Below, piece after piece: positions 1 through 9,028 of a stretch of 64,000 nucleotides of DNA. The notes beneath the pieces are model-generated. The model made no database searches. It was given only the letters and a program-made list of their open reading frames with translations, and was not told where the DNA came from. The stretch's first letter is position 1, and each line of letters begins with the position of its first letter. The position numbers were made by a program, and so were the translations under genes. This DNA comes from CALFVT01 sp039989855 (GTDB lineage: Bacteria; Pseudomonadota; Alphaproteobacteria; Caulobacterales; Maricaulaceae): NCBI GenBank assembly GCA_039989855.1, contig JBDXGZ010000016.1, positions 1 through 64,000 of the forward strand, read 5' to 3'.

Positions 1-170
1 CTTTGAAAAAGCCAGTCGCAGACGGCGTGGTTAGGCTCTGCCTAGCCAGCCGCAGGCAATGTGTTCTGCGGCGTAGGTCATGTAAAATAATCGCAAAGTT
101 TGGTAACCATCATGGCCTGCCGCCTCTGCTGTCCACCTCGCGCCAAAAGGTGCGGGGCATTTCCGCGTGC
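1..170. other. Left-edge stretch without a supported gene; contains an inverted repeat
   Basis: No convincing gene is seen here. A plus-strand frame that runs in from outside the window (residues FEKASRRRRG) stops at TAG 32-34 and could be the tail of a truncated gene, but ten residues cannot identify it. A perfect 7-base inverted repeat, GCCGCAG at 49-55 and CTGCGGC at 66-72 with a 10-base loop, follows it. It lacks a T-run, so it is not a standard intrinsic terminator on either strand. Confidence 0.3.
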
Positions 171-854
171 CTAACCCTTAACCCGCGCGCCAAATAATCC
201 TGAGCCAACGCGCACAGAGGTTGCGCCCATTTTAATCGCCGTTTCGTAATCGGCGCTCATGCCCATAGAGAGTTTTTCAAGACCGCAGTTTGTGGCCACA
301 TTAGACAGGAGCCAGAAATGGGGAGACGCCGCTTCGCCAACGGGCGGGATCGACATCAAGCCTTCGGGTTCCCAATCATATGTGTCGCGCATCAGTTTAA
401 TAAAGGCGGGGGTTTCATCTGGCGTCAGGCCCGATTTCTGCGCCTCAGCCCCTGTGTTAACTTGCACATAAAGGCGCGGACGGCGACCAGTTTTGTCCGC
501 AGCCTTCACCAATGCCTTGAGGAGCTTTTCACGGTCGACCGTTTCGATCACATCAAACAATTGGCATGCGGCCTCGGCCTTATTGGTTTGCAACGGCCCG
601 ATCAGGCGCAATTCAATATTGTTGCGGTGGTTGGCAAATGTTTCGCCCCAACGGGTTTGTGCCTCTTGCACGCGGTTCTCGCCGTAGGTTTTGTGGCCCA
701 AATCCAAGGCCGCTTGAATCCGTGCGTCTGGCTGGACTTTCGACACGGCGACCAATTCAACATCAGGCCCATTGCGCCCCACCGCCTTGGCAGCAGCGTT
801 TATTCCCTCTAGGAGATCATTATGATTATTTTGGATAGTTTCAAATTCTGACAT
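171..854 (-). CDS. yggS: YggS/PLPBP family pyridoxal-phosphate homeostasis protein
   Basis: A 227-residue protein of the YggS/PROSC family, a single-domain TIM-barrel PLP carrier that buffers free pyridoxal 5'-phosphate in the cytoplasm. Family marks are visible: AVSK with the PLP-binding Lys39, the following GENRVQE motif, and the C-terminal LSMGMSADYETAI and VRVGSGLFG stretches that hold the cofactor phosphate. The length is normal for bacterial members. The gene is divergent from the thiamine-phosphate-synthase-like gene, and their ATG codons overlap in the tetranucleotide CATG at 852-855. Each ribosome-binding region would therefore lie inside the other gene. Identity is firm; an enzymatic role is not expected for this family. 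Confidence 0.93.
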   Translation of the reverse strand: MSEFETIQNNHNDLLEGINAAAKAVGRNGPDVELVAVSKVQPDARIQAALDLGHKTYGENRVQEAQTRWGETFANHRNNIELRLIGPLQTNKAEAACQLFDVIETVDREKLLKALVKAADKTGRRPRLYVQVNTGAEAQKSGLTPDETPAFIKLMRDTYDWEPEGLMSIPPVGEAASPHFWLLSNVATNCGLEKLSMGMSADYETAIKMGATSVRVGSGLFGARVKG

Positions 855-1494
855 GTCGGCTCTTTACGATCAAAACACCGCTTTGAAAAGCCACCAACTG
901 GCTCAGTTGGCAAAAGTCTTGCGACAAGAAAGTGGGCGCAGCAGCTGTGTCGCGCCGCTTGTGTTCATGAGCGACCCTGAACGTGTGCCCGATTTACCCA
1001 CCGCTATTGGCGCTTTGCCGCACGGGTGTGCAGTTATTTACCGCCATTTTGGGGCGGCCAACCGTAAGGTCACAGCGAGGCTTTTAAGAGAGGCAACCCA
1101 AAGCGCGGGGCAGCAATTATTGATCGGCGGTGGGGACGCGGACCTCGCCTTATCGGTTGGCGCGGACGGTGTTCACTTTAAGCGGGATGCGGAACTTGTC
1201 GGGCCTTTTAGGCTAAGAAAACAACATCCCAATATGCTCATCACCATGGCGGCGTTAAAAGGTGAAGCCTACCAAGCGCCCTTCACCTGTTTGGACGGGC
1301 TGTTCGTTTCAAGCATTTTCCCAAGCGGTAGCCCGAGCGCGGGGTCGCCTATTGGGACGCAAACATTAAAAACGATATGTGCGGAGCTATCCGTTCCCGT
1401 CTTTGCCCTTGGCGGTATCACGCAGCAAACCGCCCCGCGCCTCAAGGGAACAGGCATTAGCGGGTTCGCCGCTATAGGAGGATTAATGACTTAA
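853..1494 (+). CDS. Thiamine phosphate synthase-like (ThiE/TenI) protein
   Basis: A 213-residue TIM-barrel protein of the ThiE/TenI superfamily. ThiE joins the thiazole and pyrimidine halves of thiamine phosphate. Visible family features are VIYRHFGA, the GADGVHF segment, the SSIFPSGSPSAGSPIG loop and the phosphate-binding ALGGI motif near the end. Several canonical ThiE positions look altered, so it may be a TenI-like relative rather than the active synthase. The start is uncertain: ATG 853 overlaps the yggS start, TTG 883 and ATG 967 are alternatives, and residues before ATG 967 (LAQLAKVLRQ) resemble family N-termini, favouring an upstream start. Its stop overlaps the convergent porin stop in TTAA. 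Confidence 0.75.
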   Translation: MSALYDQNTALKSHQLAQLAKVLRQESGRSSCVAPLVFMSDPERVPDLPTAIGALPHGCAVIYRHFGAANRKVTARLLREATQSAGQQLLIGGGDADLALSVGADGVHFKRDAELVGPFRLRKQHPNMLITMAALKGEAYQAPFTCLDGLFVSSIFPSGSPSAGSPIGTQTLKTICAELSVPVFALGGITQQTAPRLKGTGISGFAAIGGLMT

Positions 1495-3275
1495 AAGGTG
1501 ACTTTGCCTTCGACAAAAATGCCAATGCCGCGCTCATCTTCTTCGGTGACGACGCCGCCAACCGCGAGCGGAACAGAGCGGTCAACATATTGCACGCCTG
1601 TGCCGAAGGAGAAACGGTCATTAATATCATAGACCGCACCAACGGTAACTTGGTCAGATGTCAGATTAATATTATCATCTTCCGCGTGGCCATAGGTGAC
1701 CGACGCGCCCCACCGGGCGGGTTTCCACGAGAGGCCAATATCATAGGCGCTATAATCGCCGTCCGTGAGGCCGTTGTTGCTTTCCAACCAAGAGCCACCC
1801 AAGGTGAAGTCATTCCATTCGGCGCGAAGTCCAAAGCCGTAGCTTTCAAGATCATCAAAAGCAGCAAGGACGCTTTGTTCCGATGCCCGCGCATAGGTTC
1901 CTGTCGCTTCAAGCTTGAGGCCGTTGCCAAAAGTACGATCGAGAGAGACGCCAAATTCGAACACATCATCAAGGTCAGGCGCAAGGGAGCCTGTACCGTC
2001 TTCGCCGTTTTCACGGACGCAATAATCAACCCCGCAGGCACGGGCATTTAAAGAATAGGACGCGCCAACTTGAACACCCACACCGATACGATCTCCAAGG
2101 AGACGCGGGCTAACATAGGTGATTTTTTCAGCAAAGCCCGACGCGTCATTGACCGTTTTAACACTATCCAAGCCCGTATAATCAACGGGGCTATTGGAGC
2201 CGTTAACGGCGACAAGGCCAGGGGCTCCAAGGGAGAAAAGATAAGCTGCGCCGTCATCGCGGCCGACGGAAATATCACCATAAGAGGAGCGCAAGAAAAC
2301 ATAAGCGCCTTCAAGGGCTAATTCGAAATCATCGGCATCACTTGTGCCAGATGTGAAAAAGCGGGACGTATGACCGCGAACAGCCGTAGGGGTTCCGGCT
2401 ACATCAACGCTCGCACAGCCAGTTACACCAGGGGGACAATCACCAACAAGACCACCAAAGCCACGGCGAAACTCGTCATATTGTCCGCGCACAAGTCCAC
2501 CCACGCCGTACTCGAGACCGCCTTGTGTGACAGCGCTCACTTCACCGCGAATTTGACCGTCAGCAATATAGGCATCATTCCACTCATCAATCCCTGTAAT
2601 ATCACTTTCATTGCGAACCGCAGCGGCTCCAATTTTAAGGAACCCTTTAAGGCTGGTGGCAATGTTACCCAAGCCCAAACGGTCTTTCCAACTAAGTTTT
2701 GGACGTGGACGCGTTTGTTGGCCTTGATAGGTTTGATTTTGTGCGCCTTGATTATATTGACCTTGATAACCTTGGCTTTGATTAGAGGGGCCTTGATAGG
2801 TTTGACCTTGATAGGGTTGGGTTTGTTGAAGTTGAGGCTGATAGGTTTGACTTTCATAAGTCGGGTTTTGATAAGTTGGTTGAACCTTTGGGGCAAAAGG
2901 GGACGTTGTCGCAGGCGGTGGGGGCGCGTCGTTTTGCGGTACATATGAAGAGGGTATTTGTGAAGACGATACTTGTGAAGTTAGGCCTTGATAGGCTGTT
3001 GGCGATGTCGTTGGTTGGTTATAGGAATTATTATATGTTGCGGATGGTTGGGAAGTCACTCCGCCTACTGATCCATATGTTTTCGGTTGCGGCGCTGTAT
3101 AAGGAGTCGCCGTTGGAACAGACGGTTGCACGGGTGGTTTAGGTGCCGTTTCGGGCGTTTCCCACGCTTGGCGTTTCTTTTTACTCGAAAATGGAGAGTT
3201 AACTTGCGCCTGCGATACAAGGGCGCCGCCCAAGCTACCTGTAATAACAATCGTCCAAAATACTTTTGCACTCAT
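1491..3275 (-). CDS. Outer-membrane porin with long Q/Y/P/T-rich N-terminal linker
   Basis: A 594-residue secreted protein. The order is a signal peptide (about residues 1-23, ending in SQA-Q), a disordered segment rich in Gln, Tyr, Pro and Thr with repeated YQGQ/TYQ units (about 27-190), and a C-terminal domain of alternating hydrophobic strands typical of Gram-negative porins, ending in Phe (EGKVTF) as outer-membrane barrels do. It probably forms a diffusion channel. The low-complexity linker between signal and barrel is unusual for a porin. Start chosen at ATG 3275, directly before the signal peptide and preceded by GAGGATAGG; a TTG six codons upstream is less likely. Substrate specificity cannot be read from the sequence. 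Confidence 0.82.
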   Translation of the reverse strand: MSAKVFWTIVITGSLGGALVSQAQVNSPFSSKKKRQAWETPETAPKPPVQPSVPTATPYTAPQPKTYGSVGGVTSQPSATYNNSYNQPTTSPTAYQGLTSQVSSSQIPSSYVPQNDAPPPPATTSPFAPKVQPTYQNPTYESQTYQPQLQQTQPYQGQTYQGPSNQSQGYQGQYNQGAQNQTYQGQQTRPRPKLSWKDRLGLGNIATSLKGFLKIGAAAVRNESDITGIDEWNDAYIADGQIRGEVSAVTQGGLEYGVGGLVRGQYDEFRRGFGGLVGDCPPGVTGCASVDVAGTPTAVRGHTSRFFTSGTSDADDFELALEGAYVFLRSSYGDISVGRDDGAAYLFSLGAPGLVAVNGSNSPVDYTGLDSVKTVNDASGFAEKITYVSPRLLGDRIGVGVQVGASYSLNARACGVDYCVRENGEDGTGSLAPDLDDVFEFGVSLDRTFGNGLKLEATGTYARASEQSVLAAFDDLESYGFGLRAEWNDFTLGGSWLESNNGLTDGDYSAYDIGLSWKPARWGASVTYGHAEDDNINLTSDQVTVGAVYDINDRFSFGTGVQYVDRSVPLAVGGVVTEEDERGIGIFVEGKVTF

Positions 3276-3519
3276 GATAAAACCTATCCTCAAAAGATTG
3301 CAAATATGATTCGTTTAGTTTGCCTTAATTGACAGTTTTCACGCTTCGCCCCTAAGAAAAGGTTAACAAAGCCTTTAACTTTCACTAAACCACACACAAC
3401 ATGAGGAAATTGTAAGACAGAACAATCGCAAGAAGGACTAGCCCTACGAAAAGAAACTGCTATAAGCACATAAGTTTAAATACGGCTATTCGCCGTGATA
3501 ATGATTTTTGGAGCTTAAT

Positions 3520-3987
3520 ATGCGCGCCATATCTGCGAAAATGCCAGCCTTTCTGGTCATGTCAGTTTTTGCAGCTGTTTCTCTAGCAGCTTGTGGATCT
3601 ACCCCTTTTTCTAAAAAAGAGTCATCAGTCACATCTGAAAGTAAAGCTTTCACTGCGGCTCCGCGCATGGGAGTGAATTCTTTCCTTTGGCGGGCAAGTC
3701 TTGAAACATTAGAATTCATGCCGCTAGAGCAGGTCGACCCGTTTGGGGGCGTTATTTTGACAGATTGGTACGCGAGTCCAGAGGCTCCCGATGAACGGTT
3801 TAAAGCCAACGTCTATATTCTTGATGCAAATTTACGGGCTGATGCGCTTAAAACATCTATTTTTAAGCAAGTCAGAAACGGCAACAATTGGACAGACGCT
3901 CCGACGGATGCAGACACAGCCCGTCAAATTGAAAACGCCATATTGACACGTGCGCGCGAACTATTCATCTCGACGGTTGATAATTAA
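3520..3987 (+). CDS. DUF3576 family lipoprotein
   Basis: A 155-residue small envelope protein. A signal peptide with a lipobox (SLAAC) predicts lipid attachment at a cysteine near residue 25. The rest matches the alphaproteobacterial DUF3576 family, with NSFLWRASLETLEFMPLEQ, GGVILTDWY, and a C-terminal helix with TRARELFI. The function is unknown. The family commonly sits just upstream of leuS in this class, as here except for an intervening luxR-type gene. The start is the ATG at 3520, with GGAG six bases upstream; an upstream TTG frame extension is not needed. Confidence 0.85.
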   Translation: MRAISAKMPAFLVMSVFAAVSLAACGSTPFSKKESSVTSESKAFTAAPRMGVNSFLWRASLETLEFMPLEQVDPFGGVILTDWYASPEAPDERFKANVYILDANLRADALKTSIFKQVRNGNNWTDAPTDADTARQIENAILTRARELFISTVDN

Positions 3988-4026
3988 GACTGATAATTAC
4001 TAGGCATCTAAAGCTGTGAGGCTTAA

Positions 4027-4770
4027 ATGGATAGTCAAATGTTTGATATTCACGAATGTCTAGCGCGTATTGCCGCTGCAACACATTATGATGCTTTGTG
4101 GGAAAACGCGGTTGATTGCTTTACCCACTGCGACGTAGACCTTGTTTCTTATTATCATATATCCCCACCACACGCCGCAGACGCTGGTACAATTGACACG
4201 CTTCTTCATGGCTACCCTAAAGCCTGGGTAGAGCTTTGTTTAACCGAAAAACTCGATGCATGTGATCCATTAATCGGGGCAAGCTACTCACACGTAAAGC
4301 CCTTGCGGTGGTCTGAAATTTTTAAAAATCCTCGTCTTGATTTATTCCAAAAGAACTTTGTTACCCAATTAACCCTATGGATGAAGGGGGATGGATATAG
4401 TTTTCCCCTCTTTGGGCCTTCGGGTCGTCATGGCTATATAGGTCTTGGAAACTCTGCATCTATTCAAAACTGGACACCTCAAAATATCGATAGACTAAGT
4501 ATTATCGCCCAAACCTTGCATGTTCGTTATTCCACATTACGCATCCAAGAGCTTCCAACTAAATTTACGCTCGAAGAAACTGAGCAGAATATAATTAAAG
4601 AAATAGCCCGTGGTCAAACTATCAGCGCCATAGCGAAACAAATGGGTGTTGAGCCTGAGAAATTTATAACTGCGCTCGACATGTTAATGATAAAAATGGG
4701 CGTTGGTGATGTCCCCTCTTTGATTATCCGAAGCGAGAGCCTTGGTTTAATAAAATCAGGCATGAAATAA
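4027..4770 (+). CDS. Orphan LuxR-family regulator with altered ligand pocket
   Basis: A 247-residue protein with an N-terminal autoinducer-binding-like domain (about 10-165) and a C-terminal LuxR/GerE-like helix-turn-helix (about 180-245). Aligned by spacing with TraR, the pocket residues W57, D70, W85 and G113 correspond to Trp67, Asp80, Trp95 and Gly123, but the Tyr61 position is Cys71. The DNA-binding domain is also degenerate: the usual TVxxH stretch of the recognition region reads FITAL, and KLG reads KMG. No luxI-type synthase lies in the window, so it is a LuxR solo. The start ATG has GAGG upstream. DNA binding and ligand are uncertain. Confidence 0.78.
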   Translation: MDSQMFDIHECLARIAAATHYDALWENAVDCFTHCDVDLVSYYHISPPHAADAGTIDTLLHGYPKAWVELCLTEKLDACDPLIGASYSHVKPLRWSEIFKNPRLDLFQKNFVTQLTLWMKGDGYSFPLFGPSGRHGYIGLGNSASIQNWTPQNIDRLSIIAQTLHVRYSTLRIQELPTKFTLEETEQNIIKEIARGQTISAIAKQMGVEPEKFITALDMLMIKMGVGDVPSLIIRSESLGLIKSGMK

Positions 4771-4843
4771 TACGCTTCCCTCTAGGCTTACTTAATAAAG
4801 CTGATATAACCCCAAAAAAACTGGGTCGACATAAGAGATATTT

Positions 4844-7426
4844 ATGACGCGTTATAATGCTGCAGACGTTGAGCCGCGTTGGCAAAAAATATGGTCAGAG
4901 GGTGACGTTTTCAAAGCTGAAGACGATAATTCTGACAAGCCTCGCTTTTACGCACTGGAAATGTTCCCCTACCCGTCGGGCCGTATTCACATGGGTCACG
5001 TTCGAAATTACGCCATGGGAGACGTCGTCGCGCGATATAAAAAGGCACAAGGCTTTAACGTCCTTCATCCGATGGGGTGGGACGCCTTTGGCATGCCAGC
5101 CGAAAATGCCGCCAAAGAAAACGGCGGCCATCCGAAAGATTGGACCTACGATAATATTGACGCCATGAAAGCGCCTCTCAAACGTCTCGGCTTTGCGCTT
5201 GATTGGAGTCGTGAATTCGCAACCTGCGACGAAGCCTATTACAAACAACAGCAAGCTATCTTTTTAAAATTTTGGGATAAAGGTCTGGTTTACCGCAAGA
5301 CGGCCAAAGTCAATTGGGACCCCGTCGACAATACGGTTCTGGCTAATGAGCAAGTCATCGACGGCAAAGGTTGGCGCAGCGGCGCAACTGTTGAGCAGCG
5401 CGACATGGACCAATGGTTTTTCAAAATCACCCATTACGCCGAAGAGCTTTTGGAAGGGTTAGATACGCTTGACCGCTGGCCTGAAAAAGTCCGTACCATG
5501 CAAGCCAATTGGATTGGTAAATCCGAAGGGCTTCAAATGCGATTTGAATGGGCTGAGCAACCTGATATATATGAAGACGAAATTGAGGTTTACACAACTC
5601 GTCCCGATACGCTCTACGGGGCAAGCTTTATTGGAATTTCTGCCGATCACCCTTTAACTAAGGAGCTCGCCAAAAACAATAACGATATAGAAGACTTCCG
5701 CGCCCAGTGCGCCAAAATCGGAACAACTGAAGAGGCCGTCGCGACCGCACCCAAGCTCGGATTTGATACGGGCCTCACCGTTAAACATCCTTTCACAGGT
5801 AAGACTCTTCCTGTTTGGATCGCGAATTTTGTTTTAATGGGTTATGGTACGGGCGCAATTTTTGGCTGCCCTGCCCATGATCAACGTGATCTTGATTTTG
5901 CTCGCAAATATGACCTGCCCGTTTCGCCTGTTGTTTTGCCTGAGGGCGAAGACGCGAAAACTTACGCCGTTGAAAATGAGGCTTACACAGGCGACGGAAA
6001 ATTATTTAACTCCGATTTCCTCAACGGCCTTGATAAAGTCCCTGCTATTCTCGCTGCGATTGCGCGGATTGAAGAGCTAAACCTCGGTGCGGGAACGACG
6101 CAATACCGCCTTCGTGATTGGGGCGTGTCGCGCCAACGCTATTGGGGTTGCCCGATACCTGTTATCCATTGTGAAGATTGCGGCGTGTTGCCCGTCCCCG
6201 AAGCGGATCTACCTGTCGCCCTGCCTTATGATAATATTGATCTGACCATTCCAGGCAATCCGCTAGACCGTCACCCGACGTTCAAACATGTGGATTGCCA
6301 TAAGTGCGGCAAGCCTGCGCGGCGCGAGACGGATACGCTCGATACATTCGCCGATAGTTCTTGGTATTTCGCCCGCTTTGCCGGAGGCCAAGGAAAAAAT
6401 CTGCCAGATGATAGGCCTTTTGATAAGACATCCGCCAGTCAATGGATGCCTGTCGATCAATATGTCGGCGGCGTTGAACATGCAGTGTTGCATTTGCTTT
6501 ATGCTCGTTTCTTCACACGCGGATTACGCGATTGCGGTCTTCTTGACCTACCAAGCGGAGAGCCTTTTTCAGGGTTGTTTACCCAAGGCATGGTCACACA
6601 TGCGGTCTTTACTGATGAAGACGGCAATTACGTTATGCCTGCCGATGTGGTTGAGGACGGCAATCAGCTTTTACATATTGAGAGCAAGAAAATCATTTCC
6701 AAAGGCGACGTCATTAAGATGTCCAAGTCGAAGAAAAATGTCGTTGACCCTAATGATATTATCGAAGGTTACGGCGCCGATGTCGCCCGTTGGTTTGTTC
6801 TCTCCGATAGTCCGCCCGAACGGGATGTGGAGTGGACGGAATCAGGCGTCATTGGCGCATGGCGTTTTGCCAATAAAATTTGGGCTTTAGTCAGTGCGGT
6901 TTCGTCAGATTTTACTCCCGGTCACATAGCCACAGACGCCGAAGGCTCCGCGCTTGAATTGCGCAAATTTGCCCACAAGGCCTTAGAGAAAATCACGACG
7001 GGCATTGACGCTTTCCGTTTCAACACCTCTGTCGCGCAAATTTATGAGCTGACCAATGCGATTGGCAAATATAAAGCCAATGACGGAGCGAAGATGGAAG
7101 CTCTCAGCATCCTCATTCGCACCATTGCACCGTTCATGCCGCATCTATCCGAGGAGTGTTGGGCACATCTCGGCGGTAACGGTCTATGTTATCACGCGCC
7201 GTGGCCAAAGGTTGATCCGAAAATGCTTGTTGATGATGAGGTCACCTTACCGATTCAAGTTAACGGGAAGCGCCGATCAGAGCTTAAAATCGCCAAAGAC
7301 GCGGCCAAAGACGAGATCGAGGCCCTTGCTATGGCCGATGAAGCTATCAAACGCAGCATAGATGGACTAACAATTAGAAAAGTCATCATTGTCCCAGGAC
7401 GAATTATCAATATAGTGGCCTCATGA
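4844..7426 (+). CDS. leuS: Leucyl-tRNA synthetase
   Basis: An 860-residue class I aminoacyl-tRNA synthetase that charges tRNA-Leu. The ATP-binding HIGH signature appears as HMGH at residues 49-52 and the KMSKS loop at about 625-629. Between them lies the CP1 editing insertion, with TTRPDTLYGASF and GTGAIFGCPAHDQRD, which hydrolyses mischarged amino acids. A C-terminal anticodon-binding domain and a small terminal domain (IQVNGKRR) complete the standard bacterial architecture. The gene heads an operon: its stop overlaps the lptE start in ATGA. Confidence 0.98.
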   Translation: MTRYNAADVEPRWQKIWSEGDVFKAEDDNSDKPRFYALEMFPYPSGRIHMGHVRNYAMGDVVARYKKAQGFNVLHPMGWDAFGMPAENAAKENGGHPKDWTYDNIDAMKAPLKRLGFALDWSREFATCDEAYYKQQQAIFLKFWDKGLVYRKTAKVNWDPVDNTVLANEQVIDGKGWRSGATVEQRDMDQWFFKITHYAEELLEGLDTLDRWPEKVRTMQANWIGKSEGLQMRFEWAEQPDIYEDEIEVYTTRPDTLYGASFIGISADHPLTKELAKNNNDIEDFRAQCAKIGTTEEAVATAPKLGFDTGLTVKHPFTGKTLPVWIANFVLMGYGTGAIFGCPAHDQRDLDFARKYDLPVSPVVLPEGEDAKTYAVENEAYTGDGKLFNSDFLNGLDKVPAILAAIARIEELNLGAGTTQYRLRDWGVSRQRYWGCPIPVIHCEDCGVLPVPEADLPVALPYDNIDLTIPGNPLDRHPTFKHVDCHKCGKPARRETDTLDTFADSSWYFARFAGGQGKNLPDDRPFDKTSASQWMPVDQYVGGVEHAVLHLLYARFFTRGLRDCGLLDLPSGEPFSGLFTQGMVTHAVFTDEDGNYVMPADVVEDGNQLLHIESKKIISKGDVIKMSKSKKNVVDPNDIIEGYGADVARWFVLSDSPPERDVEWTESGVIGAWRFANKIWALVSAVSSDFTPGHIATDAEGSALELRKFAHKALEKITTGIDAFRFNTSVAQIYELTNAIGKYKANDGAKMEALSILIRTIAPFMPHLSEECWAHLGGNGLCYHAPWPKVDPKMLVDDEVTLPIQVNGKRRSELKIAKDAAKDEIEALAMADEAIKRSIDGLTIRKVIIVPGRIINIVAS

Positions 7427-7947
7427 TAAAGTTTTATTCAAAATATATTTTGCGCCTTAGCGGCATAATTGCATCAGTGGTGTTAATCCAAGCTTGCGGG
7501 TTTTCGCCTGTTCATAAAACGGGGACGGGCCTAACAGGGCAAGCCTATTCTGATGTTAAAATTGTTGCGCTTGATGGGAATAACCCAGACGATAAAGAAG
7601 CTGGTTTTCATATAAAACAAAATATGATTGAGCGTATTGGACAAGGTAACGGCACACATATACTCGAAATAACACCGCGATTACGGCAGAGGCGATTAGG
7701 TATTACGGGTGATGATGTTGCCTCACGTTTCGAGATTTCCCTCACTGCAAAATATCAGTTAACTGACGGTAAAACAGGTGATGTTTTAAACAAGGGAAGC
7801 CTGTCATCTGTTTCAAGTTTTGGGTCACCCGTTGATCCATTTGGTCGTATTTCCGCAGAAGAAAATGCAGCCGAACGTCTCGCGGCAGATATTGCGGATG
7901 ACCTCATTATCGAACTGTCTAAATATTACGCGGACCAAGACTCATGA
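7423..7947 (+). CDS. lptE: LPS-assembly lipoprotein LptE
   Basis: A 174-residue lipoprotein with a signal peptide and lipobox (IQAC followed by GFSPVH, the usual start of mature LptE). LptE plugs the LptD barrel in the outer membrane and helps insert lipopolysaccharide. The GFxPV start, the small alpha/beta body and the late AAERLAADIADDLI helix fit the family. Position supports the call: leuS-lptE-holA is a widely conserved order, and here the three genes overlap by four bases at each junction, implying coupled translation. Confidence 0.9.
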   Translation: MIKFYSKYILRLSGIIASVVLIQACGFSPVHKTGTGLTGQAYSDVKIVALDGNNPDDKEAGFHIKQNMIERIGQGNGTHILEITPRLRQRRLGITGDDVASRFEISLTAKYQLTDGKTGDVLNKGSLSSVSSFGSPVDPFGRISAEENAAERLAADIADDLIIELSKYYADQDS

Positions 7948-8999
7948 AACTAACAGGAGGCCGTGTAAATGGTTTCCTAGCACGACCACCTGAAGACATC
8001 ATTGGTGTTTTGTTTTTCGGCCCTGATGGAGGGCTTGTTAAAGAACGTAGCCGCGCCATGCTTCAGCATTTTTGCGACACGCCAGACGACCCCTTTTCTA
8101 CCACTATTATCACAGCCGATGATCTTGTCGGAGACCCAGCTAAGCTTGCAGATGAAATGTCAGCCCTATCGTTTCTAGGCGGGCGACGTCTCGTGCGATT
8201 ACGACTTGATCATGAACGTATGGGTGCCGCGATTTCCAAAATCATCAAGAGCTTTGATATTGACCCGCAAAAGTGCGAAGCGAGATTAATTGTTGAAGCG
8301 GGCGATTTATCTGCGCGGTCAGCTATTCGCAAAGCCTTTGAGGCGGCGGGGCATTTTGCCTCTATTGGTTGCTACGCCGATAGCGCTCGCGATGTCGCCA
8401 ATATTATCCGCACGAGCCTATCCGAAGCGGGTCTCTCTATTGGAGCCGACGCTGTAAATATGTGGACCCCTTTATTGACGGGGAACCGTGCCATTGCTCG
8501 AAATGAGATCGAAAAAATGCTACTTTATAAAGGTGACGGGGTAGACGGAAAAAGTGAGGTGAGCATTGATGACATCAAGGCCATTGCTGCCGACGGCTTT
8601 AGCTCCTCTATTGATGATATTCTATCAAGCTTTTGTTTAGGGAACTTATCCAAAGGCGATCAACAATACCAAAAAGCTGTCATGGGAAAAATGAACCCCG
8701 CCGTTATCTTACGCGCCTTACAACGGCATATCGCACGATTGATGGAAGCCCAAAATATTGTTCGTAGTGGTGAAAGCGCGGATAATGCGATTAAGGCTTT
8801 ACGCCCACCTGTGTTTTTTGCACAAAAAGGCGCCTTCAAACGGCAATTACAAATCTGGCCTGAACGAGCGCTACAAAGTGCCCTGACCCAATCGCTCGAA
8901 ACAGAACGCCAGGTCAAAACCGCAGGCTCACCGCAAGATATTTTAGTTGGCCGCCTTCTGCTTGCGCTGGGCCAATATGCCCAAAAGCGGAACCGCTAA
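7944..8999 (+). CDS. holA: DNA polymerase III delta subunit
   Basis: A 351-residue clamp-loader delta subunit, the wrench that opens the beta sliding clamp. The N-terminal part carries the family pattern VLFFGPDGGLVKERS, the middle has the LSFLGGRRLVRLR segment, and the C-terminal domain ends with the expected helical collar (QDILVGRLLLALGQYAQ). Divergent AAA+ features without a functional Walker site are normal for delta. Overlap with the preceding lptE stop (ATGA) indicates an operon with leuS. Confidence 0.95.
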   Translation: MKLTGGRVNGFLARPPEDIIGVLFFGPDGGLVKERSRAMLQHFCDTPDDPFSTTIITADDLVGDPAKLADEMSALSFLGGRRLVRLRLDHERMGAAISKIIKSFDIDPQKCEARLIVEAGDLSARSAIRKAFEAAGHFASIGCYADSARDVANIIRTSLSEAGLSIGADAVNMWTPLLTGNRAIARNEIEKMLLYKGDGVDGKSEVSIDDIKAIAADGFSSSIDDILSSFCLGNLSKGDQQYQKAVMGKMNPAVILRALQRHIARLMEAQNIVRSGESADNAIKALRPPVFFAQKGAFKRQLQIWPERALQSALTQSLETERQVKTAGSPQDILVGRLLLALGQYAQKRNR

Positions 9000-9028
9000 A
9001 CTAAGGTTAATATAAAAGAGTCATTATT

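Noticed and set aside
2010..2950. Long open frames opposite the porin gene
   Set aside because: They overlap a clear signal-peptide/porin gene on the other strand and arise from its repetitive codons, not from separate genes.
3360..3385. CtrA-like TTAAC...TTAAC upstream of the porin
   Set aside because: The spacing is eight rather than seven bases, and AT-rich promoter DNA produces such matches easily.
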